A stretch of 11,087 nucleotides of DNA. Source: Thermococcus sp. Lineage in GTDB: Archaea > Methanobacteriota_B > Thermococci > Thermococcales > Thermococcaceae. Both the position numbers and the translations under genes were made by a program. How positions within the stretch are numbered: the first letter of the stretch is position 1; each line of letters opens with the position of its first letter. A model generated the notes under the pieces. That model saw nothing but the letters and a program-made list of their open reading frames with translations. It was not told the DNA's origin and searched no databases. Location of the stretch: positions 1 through 11,087 of the forward strand of contig JALSNG010000057.1 in assembly GCA_026987155.1 (NCBI GenBank). The letters run 5' to 3'. Shown here piece after piece: positions 1 through 6,164 of the stretch.

Positions 1-324
1 GTCGAGATCTTCGCGAAATCGGGTAAGAAGTTCAGCGAGCTGATCGATGAACTGCCGAAGTACTACCAATTCAAGACGAAGAGGAAAGTGGAAGGCGACA
101 GGAAGGCGATAGTCGAGAAAGTTGCGGAGCTTGCCAAAGCCGAAGGCTACAACGTTGACACAACGGACGGAACCAAGGTGCTCTTCCCTGACGGCTGGGT
201 TCTGGTCAGGGCAAGCGGAACCGAGCCGATAATCAGGGTCTTCAGCGAGGCGAAAAGCGAGGAGAAAGCTAAGGAGTACCTTGAGCTTGGGTTAGAGTTT
301 CTGGAGAAGGCGATTGGGGCTTAG
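1..324 (+). CDS. Phosphohexomutase (phosphoglucomutase/phosphomannomutase/phosphoglucosamine mutase family), C-terminal part
   Basis: The frame is open from the first base, so only the last 107 residues of a gene that starts outside the window are seen. The segment RASGTEPIIRVFSEA (residues 71-85 of the visible part) is the C-terminal phosphate-binding loop (RxSGTEP) of the alpha-D-phosphohexomutase family, which moves phosphate between C6 and C1 of hexose phosphates through a phosphoserine enzyme. The catalytic serine and metal-binding loops lie upstream and cannot be checked, so glucose, mannose and glucosamine specificity cannot be separated. The TAG stop overlaps the stop of the convergent ABC ATPase gene by two bases. 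Family call is firm; substrate is unknown. Confidence 0.9.
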   Translation, partial: VEIFAKSGKKFSELIDELPKYYQFKTKRKVEGDRKAIVEKVAELAKAEGYNVDTTDGTKVLFPDGWVLVRASGTEPIIRVFSEAKSEEKAKEYLELGLEFLEKAIGA

Positions 325-1115
325 CTCCTTCTCCACTCTTCCAGAAGTTTTCTTCCATCTTCCACACTCCTTGGAACCGGCAGGCCCAAACTCAGGAAGA
401 GTTTGGCCAGGGGAGGTACGTCAAGGTTGTGCTCCCTCAGAAGCTCAGGGTTTCCGAGTATCTCCTCGGGCGTTCCCACGGTAACTATTCTTCCCCCGTC
501 CATCAGGGCTATTCTGTCGCATAGAGTTAAGTAGTCCGCCTCGTGAGATGCCAGGATTACGGTCTTTCCCTCTCCTTTCAGCTCCATTATGAGCTTCCTC
601 ATCAGTCTCTTGCCCCTGAAGTCGAGGTTGGCGAATGGCTCGTCGAAGGCTATAACTTCCGGCTCCATAGCTAAGACTGTTGCTATCGCTATCCTCTTCT
701 TCTCACCGAAGCTCAGCTCCCGGGTTTCCCTCTCGGCGTAGTCCTCCATTCCAACCATCTCCAACGCCCACAGGACGCGCTCCCTCAGCTCCTTCCCCCT
801 CAAGCCCAAATTGTAGGGGCCGAAGGCCACATCCTCGAACACAGTCGGAGAAAAGAGCTGGTCGTTGGGATCCTGAAAAACTATCCCGACCTTTCTCCGT
901 ACTTCCTTCGGCTGTTTTACCGGATCAAGGCCGCCCACGATGACTCTGCCCTTCTCCGGCCTGAGGATGCCGTTGAGGTGCAGCATTAGGGTGCTCTTTC
1001 CGGCTCCATTCGGCCCGAGGAAGCCGAACAGTTCCCCCCTCTCAATCGCGAGGGTTACTCCCCTGAGCACTTCCCGGCCGGAGTAAGAGAAGTGAATATC
1101 CTTCAGTTCTATCAT
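321..1115 (-). CDS. cbiO: ECF-type cobalt/nickel transporter, ATP-binding subunit (CbiO/NikO)
   Basis: This 264-residue ABC ATPase has all the usual motifs: Walker A GPNGAGKST (34-42), Q-loop Gln81, signature LSFGEKK (134-140), Walker B VIAFDEP (154-160) and switch His191. It should hydrolyse ATP on the cytoplasmic side to drive the CbiM/CbiQ membrane complex. The call rests on the ABC motifs plus its place as the last gene of an M-N-Q-O operon. Its ATG overlaps the TGA of the T-component gene (ATGA), so the two are probably translationally coupled; no strong ribosome-binding site is visible. It converges on the phosphohexomutase gene with overlapping stop codons. Whether the metal is nickel or cobalt cannot be read from the ATPase. 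Confidence 0.93.
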   Translation of the reverse strand: MIELKDIHFSYSGREVLRGVTLAIERGELFGFLGPNGAGKSTLMLHLNGILRPEKGRVIVGGLDPVKQPKEVRRKVGIVFQDPNDQLFSPTVFEDVAFGPYNLGLRGKELRERVLWALEMVGMEDYAERETRELSFGEKKRIAIATVLAMEPEVIAFDEPFANLDFRGKRLMRKLIMELKGEGKTVILASHEADYLTLCDRIALMDGGRIVTVGTPEEILGNPELLREHNLDVPPLAKLFLSLGLPVPRSVEDGRKLLEEWRRS

Positions 1116-1771
1116 ACCAGCAGGCCCCCTAACGCGAGCAGGGCCAGCATCGTGATCTTCGCATTGGGTCTGGGCTCTTCAAGACTGGGAAACTCTCCAA
1201 AACCCCTGGCGAGCATGGCCCAGTATATCCTTCCGTTTCTGAGGTACGCCCGTACAAACATCTCCCCTATGAGGGAGCCGAGCTTTCTGTAGTACTCCCT
1301 CCTTCCCACACCAAACGCCCTTGAGTCTAAGGCACGCTTCATTCTCGTTGCCTCGTCAGTAAATAGGTCAAGGTAGCGATAGGTGAAGGCCAGGGTTAAT
1401 GTTAGTATCCTGGGAAACCTCAGGGCTTCCATCTCCGCGAGAATCCTGGAGAAGCCCACCGAGCTTGTCACGACGACGGCCGTTCCCGATGATAAAAACG
1501 CCTTTCCGAGGAGCATGAAGAAAGAGTGGAATCCCTCGTGGGTTATTGGGCCAAAGGGTGTCTCCAGAAGCGGTTTTCCGGGATTAAATAGTGCCATGAT
1601 AAAAAGAAGCCCCTCAAAGCCGAGGAGGAAGCCAAGCTTTTTGAAAACGCTCCTCTTTGGTTTCATTATAAGCACAACGACCAGAAAAAGGAGCCCAAAG
1701 TAGGTTAACTCCGTTGGGCTCTTTCTCGTTACGACGCCGATTGCATAAAGGAAAATGAAGGGCAGGTACAC
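1112..1771 (-). CDS. cbiQ: ECF-type cobalt/nickel transporter, transmembrane T component (CbiQ/NikQ)
   Basis: This hydrophobic protein of about 219 residues couples the ATPase to the substrate-binding subunit. It has several membrane helices and the two Arg-bearing cytoplasmic motifs typical of ECF T components: ALDSRAFG and, later, AMLARGFG. These helices contact the ATPase. The frame stays open to a TTG at 1816 and an ATG at 1804, but neither has a ribosome-binding site. I chose the GTG at 1771 because GGGGTG lies six nucleotides before it and it begins one base after the PDGLE gene's stop. A GTG at 1780 is also possible. The chosen start puts a membrane helix almost at the N-terminus, so a slightly longer protein from 1804 cannot be excluded. 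Confidence 0.88.
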   Translation of the reverse strand: MYLPFIFLYAIGVVTRKSPTELTYFGLLFLVVVLIMKPKRSVFKKLGFLLGFEGLLFIMALFNPGKPLLETPFGPITHEGFHSFFMLLGKAFLSSGTAVVVTSSVGFSRILAEMEALRFPRILTLTLAFTYRYLDLFTDEATRMKRALDSRAFGVGRREYYRKLGSLIGEMFVRAYLRNGRIYWAMLARGFGEFPSLEEPRPNAKITMLALLALGGLLV

Positions 1772-1772
1772 C

Positions 1773-2021
1773 TCAAGCACCCCTGGCGAGCTTTGCCAGG
1801 GCATAGCAAACCGCAAAGGTCAGTCCAATGCCGAGAAGCCCCATGACCACGCTCTGGCCCCAGGTTTCCCCATAGTCGAGGGGAGCATTGTAGGTTGGTT
1901 TCTCCTCAAGGCCGACCTTTTCCATGGTTGCTTCCAGTCCATCAGGGTTGCTTGAGGCCAGCGGCAGCACCACCGCCAGCACCACGGCTATGATTATCAG
2001 ACCCTTGAAAATCATCCTCAT
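1773..2021 (-). CDS. PDGLE-domain subunit of the nickel/cobalt ECF transporter (CbiN/NikN-like)
   Basis: This 82-residue protein has an N-terminal hydrophobic helix, the sequence SNPDGLEATMEKVG with the diagnostic PDGLE motif, a short loop (residues 39-52), and a second membrane helix (about 55-77). Stand-alone or CbiM-fused PDGLE domains are small auxiliary subunits of CbiM/NikM-type metal importers, thought to help the substrate-binding subunit load metal. The ATG at 2021 has GGGGGTG five bases upstream and overlaps the stop of cbiM (ATGA). The PDGLE type is, to my knowledge, commoner in nickel systems than classical CbiN, which leans the operon toward nickel; this is inference. Confidence 0.88.
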   Translation of the reverse strand: MRMIFKGLIIIAVVLAVVLPLASSNPDGLEATMEKVGLEEKPTYNAPLDYGETWGQSVVMGLLGIGLTFAVCYALAKLARGA

Positions 2022-2632
2022 GCGGGCACCCCCTCAATCGATGGAAGCTTCGCCCTTACGGCGTGGACTATCATGACGGTGAGTATCGCCTCGCCAATTC
2101 CGATTATCGAGTGATAGGCAATCATCAGGGTGAGGACTTTGAAGAACGGAATGCTGTGGCTGAGACCTATCTCAAGCGAGGCGAGGGTCGCCCCCAAGAC
2201 AACGGAGAGCCATGCGGCAAAGCTCATTGCAAAGGTCTCGCTGATGCCCTTGAGCTTCGTGTAAATCCCGTAGCCTATGAACGCTCCAATAAGCCCCATG
2301 TTGAGGATGTTTGCCCCGATTGCCGTTATTCCTCCATCCCCGAAGAGGAGCGTTTGTATGAGCAGAACTGCCGTCATGACTATCACAGCTGCGTAGGGTC
2401 CGAGGGTTATGGCAACCAGCGTTGCCCCCAACAGGTGTCCGCTGACGCCCCCTATTATCGGGAAGTTGACCATCTGCGCCGCGAAGATTCCGGCCGCGAA
2501 GAGGCCCAGGAGCGGTATCTTCTCCTCTGGAAGGTTCCTGAGCTTCCTCACCGCGTAGGCTATCCCGGCTATCGTTATTGCGTAGGTTATGACTATAACG
2601 GGGATACTCAACAGCCCATCCGGGATATGCAA
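2018..2632 (-). CDS. cbiM: ECF-type cobalt/nickel transporter, metal-binding S component (CbiM/NikM), TTG start
   Basis: This subunit of about 204 residues binds the metal ion within the membrane. It begins MHIPDGLLSIP and contains GGVSGHLLGA with His66. In the structure of a bacterial NikM the metal is held by the N-terminal amine, His2 and a His near position 67, so the start must be the residue just before this His. The frame is open to a GTG at 2641, but that GTG lies inside the ribosome-binding site GGAGGTG. The TTG at 2632 sits six nucleotides after it and gives Met-His. The protein has six or seven hydrophobic helices. It is the first gene of the operon. Nickel is a reasonable guess in hydrogenase-rich Thermococcales, but cobalt is not excluded. 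Confidence 0.93.
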   Translation of the reverse strand: MHIPDGLLSIPVIVITYAITIAGIAYAVRKLRNLPEEKIPLLGLFAAGIFAAQMVNFPIIGGVSGHLLGATLVAITLGPYAAVIVMTAVLLIQTLLFGDGGITAIGANILNMGLIGAFIGYGIYTKLKGISETFAMSFAAWLSVVLGATLASLEIGLSHSIPFFKVLTLMIAYHSIIGIGEAILTVMIVHAVRAKLPSIEGVPA

Positions 2633-2657
2633 CCTAAACACCTCCGGTGGTTTTGTT

Positions 2658-2685
2658 GTGCTATCAATTGAATAAAGAGTAACAC
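2658..2685 (-). promoter_or_regulatory. Possible NikR-type operator before the metal transporter operon
   Basis: On the plus strand GTGCTAT (2658-2664) and GTAACAC (2679-2685) are separated by exactly 14 bases. From memory, NikR sites in some archaea and deltaproteobacteria have the form GTGTTAC, 13-16 bases, GTAACAC. One half here is perfect and the other matches five of seven positions. The site would cover a candidate TATA element (2671-2678) or the start point served by the upstream TATA box, which fits repression by metal excess. No regulator gene lies nearby. Confidence 0.4.
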
Positions 2686-2696
2686 GAGATAAAAGC

Positions 2697-2707
2697 GTTT
2701 TTTAAAC
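2697..2707 (-). promoter_or_regulatory. TATA box candidate for the metal transporter operon
   Basis: Minus-strand GTTTAAAAAAC matches an archaeal TATA element and predicts transcription starting near 2676, leaving a leader of about 45 nt before the TTG. A second weaker candidate, TTTATT at 2671-2678, would give a start near 2648 and a leader of about 16 nt, closer to the short leaders of most genes here. I cannot decide between them. Confidence 0.5.
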
Positions 2708-2777
2708 CGCGTATTACCAACCAAAGGTTTGCAACGGCGGTTTTCGGTTGAAAATCTTGGGAAAGAAGAAAGAGGGA

Positions 2778-3578
2778 TTAGAGATAGCCCCTATCCTCTT
2801 CTTCGTGGCTTGGTGGGAGTTGCTGCTCCAGCATGGCCCTCTGCATCTCTTGAACTTTCTGGAGTATCTCCTCTGTTTCTTTGGCGCGTTCCTCCAAAGC
2901 CGTCATGTCAAGTTCCACACCCAAAATCCTGGTCACCGCGAGGAGCACAGACTTTGCCGCTTTAGCATCGACTATATAACCTAAGCTCTCTCCGAGAAGG
3001 CTTATTCCGTACATCGAGCGGAGTTTACCCATTCCAAGGAGAAGGCCGGCAGCACCTACTATGGCTCCTCCTTCATCCTCACGCCAGATGATTTCAACCG
3101 AACAGTCCTTGAGTTTATCCCTGTAGTACTCCACGAGCTCCTCATGGGTCACCGCCGCCAAAACCCTCGGCTCTCCATGGAGTTCGGGCACCTGGTAGCC
3201 GCCCATGGTTATTACTTCCCTGACACCCAGCTCCCGGGCAAAGTCAAGCATCTTCCCCACCACCTCATAGTGTCCAGGGCTGTCAGTTGGGGGAACCTGC
3301 TGATCGCCGGTAATGATTATGACGTCCCTGCCGTTTTCGTCGGGGTTCTTCCAGTAATAGAACTCGTTCTTCATAAGCTCAACCACGGAGTTCTTCTTGA
3401 TGAGAACCTGGTGCATGAAGTGGGGAGAATAGAGTTCCGCGAACTTGATCGCGTTGAGCTCTTGGATTAAGTGATCCGCAGCCAATTTCCCGACAAGGCC
3501 TATCCCTGGGAGTCCCTCTATAAAAACTGGATCCCTTAGGTGGGGCCTTTCAAGAACGTGAATGACACTTTCCCTCAT
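2778..3578 (-). CDS. PAC2 family protein, proteasome assembly chaperone homologue
   Basis: This 266-residue protein opens with VFIEGLPGIGLVGKLAADHL (18-37), the hallmark N-terminal motif of PAC2/PbaA/PbaB proteins, and continues with TGDQQ (90-94) and TMGGYQ (124-129). Residues from about 225 form an acidic, probably coiled-coil tail ending RGYL. In eukaryotes PAC2 helps assemble proteasome alpha rings; archaeal homologues bind proteasome or other complexes, and their exact role is less settled. The C-terminal Gly-Tyr-Leu resembles the HbYX tail used to dock on proteasome alpha rings, although position -3 is Gly rather than a larger hydrophobic residue. The ATG at 3578 is preceded by GGGAGGGAT. 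It follows nop10 by one base and ends the aIF2 alpha-Nop10-PAC2 operon, an order I recall from many archaea. Confidence 0.9.
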   Translation of the reverse strand: MRESVIHVLERPHLRDPVFIEGLPGIGLVGKLAADHLIQELNAIKFAELYSPHFMHQVLIKKNSVVELMKNEFYYWKNPDENGRDVIIITGDQQVPPTDSPGHYEVVGKMLDFARELGVREVITMGGYQVPELHGEPRVLAAVTHEELVEYYRDKLKDCSVEIIWREDEGGAIVGAAGLLLGMGKLRSMYGISLLGESLGYIVDAKAAKSVLLAVTRILGVELDMTALEERAKETEEILQKVQEMQRAMLEQQLPPSHEEEDRGYL

Positions 3579-3579
3579 T

Positions 3580-3759
3580 TTAATCCCTCCCGGTGATGCC
3601 CAGCTGCTCGCGCTTCAGCCTTCTCCTGTACTCACCGTACGGATCCTCCGGTGAGAAGCGCGGCGGGTGGGCTACCTTTGTTTTAACCCCACAGACCGGA
3701 CAGGTTTCCTTGAGAGTGTAGCGCCCACAGTTTGAACACTTTCTTATGCGGAATCTCAT
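3580..3759 (-). CDS. nop10: H/ACA ribonucleoprotein subunit Nop10
   Basis: This 59-residue protein starts MRFRIRKCSNCGRYTLKETC and has the zinc site Cys8, Cys11, Cys20, Cys23, followed by HPPRFSPEDPYGEYRRRLK, the characteristic Nop10 linker and helix. Nop10 binds the catalytic domain of Cbf5 and helps place the guide and substrate RNA during pseudouridine formation. Its ATG overlaps the aIF2 alpha stop (ATGA), and its TAA ends one base before the PAC2 start. AGGAGAGG lies just upstream as ribosome-binding site. The partner gene cbf5 is also in this window, about 6 kb away. Length and residues are those of a complete archaeal Nop10. Confidence 0.96.
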   Translation of the reverse strand: MRFRIRKCSNCGRYTLKETCPVCGVKTKVAHPPRFSPEDPYGEYRRRLKREQLGITGRD

Positions 3760-4583
3760 GAGCCTCTCCTCTTCACCTTTTTTATGCGCTTCTCCTTCCT
3801 TATCAGTGTAGCCTCGCCACCGGCATCCTTTATAACCCTCAGTATCTCCTCGGCTATGTTCTCAAGGACCTCCTCGGCCTTGTAGTAGTCCGGGGCGGTT
3901 ATATCAATCCTGTACCTCGGTGCTCCCTGATAGGAGAACTTGACGTCTATCTCCTTTTCCTGGTTAGCCCTGTCCCGTGCCCTTATGAGGGCTTCCCTGA
4001 TTATCTCGATGCCGTCGGGCTTCGGAACTGTTATCTCAAACTCCGCGTCGATCGTGACGGTCGGAATCTCGACGTAGGCCTCTATGACCGGCTTTAAAGC
4101 CTCAATCCACTCGTCACTTATGAGGCCCTTGAGAACGTCCATCCCGTTCTGGGCGGCGTCTTCAAAGGCGGCGTAAACTTCCCCATACTCCTCCTCAAGG
4201 GGAACCCAGACCTCTTTCCATGCAGTCTCGAAGTCCTTTCCTATCTTTTCCGCCGCCATCTTGAGAAGGTTCTCAGCTTTTTGAGCCCTCTTGTACTCCT
4301 GGAGCTTGGCCTTCCTCTGCTGCTGATTCACCCTCTTAAGGCTCAGGTCGATATGTCCCTTGCTCGGATCGACGCGTATTACCTTCACCACTACCTTCTG
4401 CCCTTCCTTCACGTAGTCCCTAACGTTCTTGACCCACGTTGATGCGACCTCGCTTATGTGCATAAAACCTTCTTTTCCAGGGTACTCGTCAAGTTTGAGA
4501 AACGCACCGTAAGGGTGAACATTTTTGACAGTAGCAACTACAAATTCTCCCTCTTCGGGATATTCCTTGGCTTTCCTCGGCAT
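3756..4583 (-). CDS. eif2a: Translation initiation factor aIF2 subunit alpha
   Basis: This 275-residue protein starts MPRKAKEYPEEGEFVVATV. Residues 10-87 are an S1-type OB-fold RNA-binding domain with HISEVASTWV and HIDLSLKRV. A helical middle domain follows, then an alpha-beta C-terminal domain that contacts the gamma subunit and ends in a basic tail. aIF2 delivers initiator tRNA to the small ribosomal subunit. The frame extends to a GTG at 4592, but that GTG is part of the ribosome-binding site GAGGTG; the ATG at 4583, six nucleotides later, gives the N-terminus known from Pyrococcus. It has its own TATA box in the 92-bp gap after S27e, so it can be read separately from the two ribosomal protein genes. 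Confidence 0.97.
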   Translation of the reverse strand: MPRKAKEYPEEGEFVVATVKNVHPYGAFLKLDEYPGKEGFMHISEVASTWVKNVRDYVKEGQKVVVKVIRVDPSKGHIDLSLKRVNQQQRKAKLQEYKRAQKAENLLKMAAEKIGKDFETAWKEVWVPLEEEYGEVYAAFEDAAQNGMDVLKGLISDEWIEALKPVIEAYVEIPTVTIDAEFEITVPKPDGIEIIREALIRARDRANQEKEIDVKFSYQGAPRYRIDITAPDYYKAEEVLENIAEEILRVIKDAGGEATLIRKEKRIKKVKRRGS

Positions 4584-4630
4584 TACAACCACCTCTAATT
4601 TTCTCTGCCAGGATAGGTTATGAAAAGAGG

Positions 4631-4638
4631 TATTTAAA
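4631..4638 (-). promoter_or_regulatory. TATA box for the aIF2 alpha-nop10-PAC2 operon
   Basis: Minus-strand CTTTAAATACC contains a good archaeal TATA element about 26 bases before a start point near 4609, giving a leader of about 26 nt to the ATG at 4583. The pyrimidine-rich minus-strand stretch just upstream (4642-4675) lies right after the S27e stop and could end the upstream transcript. Confidence 0.6.
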
Positions 4639-4675
4639 GTTTAGTGGAAATGAAAGGGGCGGAAGAAAGGAAAGG

Positions 4676-4873
4676 TCACTCAAGAACCTCGAGTACCTTG
4701 GCCTTAATAATGCCCTTCCCACCGGTCGGCTCGACGAGAGTCGCACCGCAGACGAGACAGCGGACTTTCGTAGAGGGATTGCTGAAGACTATCTGCTCGT
4801 TGCCGCAGTCTATGCACTTAACGCGGAGGAACCTGCTCCTCGGCATCGGGATGAGGTTCTTCGGGAGCGCCAT
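4676..4873 (-). CDS. rps27e: Small ribosomal subunit protein S27e
   Basis: This 65-residue protein has a C4 zinc ribbon formed by Cys20, Cys23, Cys39 and Cys42 (CIDC and CLVC), and the family sequence VKCIDCGNEQIVFSNPST. S27e is a small-subunit ribosomal protein shared by archaea and eukaryotes. The ATG at 4873 has GGAGGTG six nucleotides upstream, lying inside the end of the L44e gene. The gap to L44e is three bases, so the two are surely one transcript. It is full length for an archaeal S27e. Confidence 0.97.
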   Translation of the reverse strand: MALPKNLIPMPRSRFLRVKCIDCGNEQIVFSNPSTKVRCLVCGATLVEPTGGKGIIKAKVLEVLE

Positions 4874-4876
4874 GCT

Positions 4877-5161
4877 TCACACCTCCACCAGCTCGAACTT
4901 CTTAACGCGGAAGCCCTGTCCCCTGGTGTGGGCCTTGCCGCAGACGGTGCACCTAAAGCGGAGGTCGAGCTTCTTGACCGGCTTCTCCCTTCCAGCTGGA
5001 TTAGGCCTCGGGAAACCGCGGTAACCCTTCATGATTCTCCTAAAGCGCCTCTGGCCCTGGCTGAGCTCGCTCCTCGGTCTCTTCTTGACCTTCTCGACCT
5101 TGTGGATCGTGTGCTTCTTACAGTAGGGGCAGTAAGTCCTTATCTGCTTCGGATACTTCAT
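4877..5161 (-). CDS. rpl44e: Large ribosomal subunit protein L44e
   Basis: This 94-residue protein has a zinc-binding pair CPYC (11-14) and CTVC (71-74), with a basic middle section containing SQGQRRFRRIMKGYRGFPRP. L44e (eL42 family) sits near the E site of the large subunit. The ATG at 5161 follows a full ribosome-binding site GGAGGTGA. The TATA box lies unusually far upstream, so the mRNA should carry a leader of about 80 nt with a strong hairpin (see 5181-5221). It is the first gene of the L44e-S27e pair. Confidence 0.97.
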   Translation of the reverse strand: MKYPKQIRTYCPYCKKHTIHKVEKVKKRPRSELSQGQRRFRRIMKGYRGFPRPNPAGREKPVKKLDLRFRCTVCGKAHTRGQGFRVKKFELVEV

Positions 5162-5180
5162 TCTCTCACCTCCACTCAGA

Positions 5181-5221
5181 GGCCCGGTGGGTTCCTACTG
5201 CCGTTCGGACACCCCCGAGCC
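5181..5221 (-). promoter_or_regulatory. Hairpin in the 5' leader of the L44e-S27e transcript
   Basis: On the minus strand GGCTCGG (5221-5215) pairs with CCGGGCC (5187-5181), and inside it GGGT (5214-5211) pairs with ACCC (5192-5189) with one bulged A. That makes 11 base pairs, one a G-U wobble. On the plus strand the wobble becomes a C-A mismatch, so the fold favours minus-strand RNA. A smaller GGCA/TGCC hairpin precedes it (5226-5239). It may regulate the ribosomal protein genes or be a small RNA; neither is shown. Confidence 0.4.
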
Positions 5222-5261
5222 GTGAGGCATGACAGTGCCTTCGCCTTCGGTAGGGAGGAGG

Positions 5262-5272
5262 CTTTAAAAAAG
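5262..5272 (-). promoter_or_regulatory. TATA box for L44e-S27e
   Basis: Minus-strand CTTTTTTAAAG, preceded by the purine-rich CCGGAAA that could serve as BRE, predicts a start near 5241. It lies only about 16 bases from the TATA box of the divergent gene. Confidence 0.6.
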
Positions 5273-5286
5273 TTTCCGGGTCGAAA

Positions 5287-5296
5287 AATTTAAATA
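5287..5296 (+). promoter_or_regulatory. TATA box for the gene at 5331
   Basis: CGAAAAATTTAAATAC (5282-5297) is a textbook BRE plus TATA element. It predicts transcription starting near 5319, so the mRNA would begin almost at the ribosome-binding site GGGGTG (5320-5324). Confidence 0.65.
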
Positions 5297-5330
5297 CAAA
5301 AAGTAAATAAAAGGGAAAGGGGTGGGAAGG

Positions 5331-5924
5331 ATGCGAATGATAGACAGCGTGAGAGAACTGGGGAGGATTGAGAAAAACGCTGAAAAGGAGTACAAACGCC
5401 TCATGAGAAAGCTCAGGGGACGGGAATATTCAGACCTAAGAGTTCTGCTCCTTCGAATGGCATTGGATACAGTCCTTCACAAACACCTGATGGAAGCCGT
5501 GGAGAAAGCATACGAGGAAGCCATTGATCTAATAGAAGACTTTGGATACGGGGAACTTCCAGAAACACCCGAGGATGCACCTTCCAAGCAAGTTTCGCAG
5601 GATGTGGTACTTATCCCTGGGATGCCCGCCATAGTCATGCCATCCTACGGCCCCTTAGGTTCGAGAATCCCTCCAGAAGACGCCCTGCGAGAGCTCCTTC
5701 AAAGGCTTCCAGAGAACGTGGTGGTGCCCGAAGACGGACTGAATGAAGTTGAAGAACATCTCCAAGAGTTCCTTGAAATGAACGAAAAAATGCAGAAGCA
5801 CTATGAGAACGTCGAGAAAAAAGCCGTACACCCCATATTAAAGGCGATAGCAAGGGAAAGCATCAGGAACGAGGAACAGCACAAAGCAGTGCTTTCGAGG
5901 CTCCTTGAAAAATATGGTGAATGA
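5331..5924 (+). CDS. Uncharacterised helical protein, possibly ferritin-like
   Basis: I do not recognise this 197-residue protein. Residues 1-70 are predicted helical, with EKEYKRLMRKL (18-28) and a second helix holding two histidines, ALDTVLHKHLMEA (44-56). A proline-rich middle (75-118, including IPGMPAIVMPSYGPLG) links to two more helices with His157, His167, Glu176 and an E-x-x-H pattern (Glu181, His184). Two helix pairs with Glu, Tyr and His at these spots suggest a ferritin- or rubrerythrin-like four-helix bundle that binds metal, but the ligand pattern is incomplete. The frame is open to a GTG at 5322; I chose the ATG at 5331, six nucleotides after GGGGTG. An ATG at 5337 is also possible. 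There is no signal peptide or membrane segment. Its stop abuts the winged-helix gene. Confidence 0.8.
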   Translation: MRMIDSVRELGRIEKNAEKEYKRLMRKLRGREYSDLRVLLLRMALDTVLHKHLMEAVEKAYEEAIDLIEDFGYGELPETPEDAPSKQVSQDVVLIPGMPAIVMPSYGPLGSRIPPEDALRELLQRLPENVVVPEDGLNEVEEHLQEFLEMNEKMQKHYENVEKKAVHPILKAIARESIRNEEQHKAVLSRLLEKYGE

Positions 5925-6104
5925 TTACACCGCAGGAGCATAATAGCACCGTTTCGGAGAGGTAACCTTTCCTTCCTTTTTCAAAACTTTTATCGCCTTG
6001 TCCACAGTTTTTTTGTCGAGACCGGCCATATCTGCTATTTCTTTGCTCTTAAGGGGTCTCCCAGCCTCTTTCAAGACCTTGAAAACGAGTTCAACTTCGC
6101 TCAT
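5925..6104 (-). CDS. Small winged-helix DNA-binding protein
   Basis: This 59-residue protein is essentially one winged helix-turn-helix domain: helix 1 VELVFKVLKEAG, helix 2 LKSKEIADMAG, recognition helix DKKTVDKAIKVLKKEG, then a short wing VTSPKRCYYAPAV. It resembles small archaeal transcriptional regulators and the N-terminal domains of MarR-like proteins. The residues KKEGKV are typical before the wing. The frame reaches GTG 6113 and ATG 6110, but these lie in the ribosome-binding site GGGTGAT; the ATG at 6104 sits six nucleotides after GGTG. It has no added ligand-binding or dimerisation domain. Its target is unknown. The stop directly abuts the stop of the convergent gene, with no bases between. 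Confidence 0.82.
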   Translation of the reverse strand: MSEVELVFKVLKEAGRPLKSKEIADMAGLDKKTVDKAIKVLKKEGKVTSPKRCYYAPAV

Positions 6105-6142
6105 ATCCATCACCCTTTTGGTTTGTCAACAAAACTTAAATG

Positions 6143-6154
6143 TTTAAATTTAAA
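6143..6154 (-). promoter_or_regulatory. TATA box for the winged-helix gene
   Basis: The palindromic TTTAAATTTAAA lies 39 bases before the ATG at 6104 and predicts a start near 6123 and a short leader. It is only about 11 bases beyond the stop of the lysine exporter gene. Being symmetric, it could also be a regulator's binding site. Confidence 0.55.
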
Positions 6155-6164
6155 AGGTTATTGG

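Noticed and set aside
2063..2671. 202-residue open frame on the plus strand
   Set aside because: It is fully antisense to cbiM, rich in Arg, Glu and Tyr without any family motif, and has no ribosome-binding site; cbiM on the other strand is clear.
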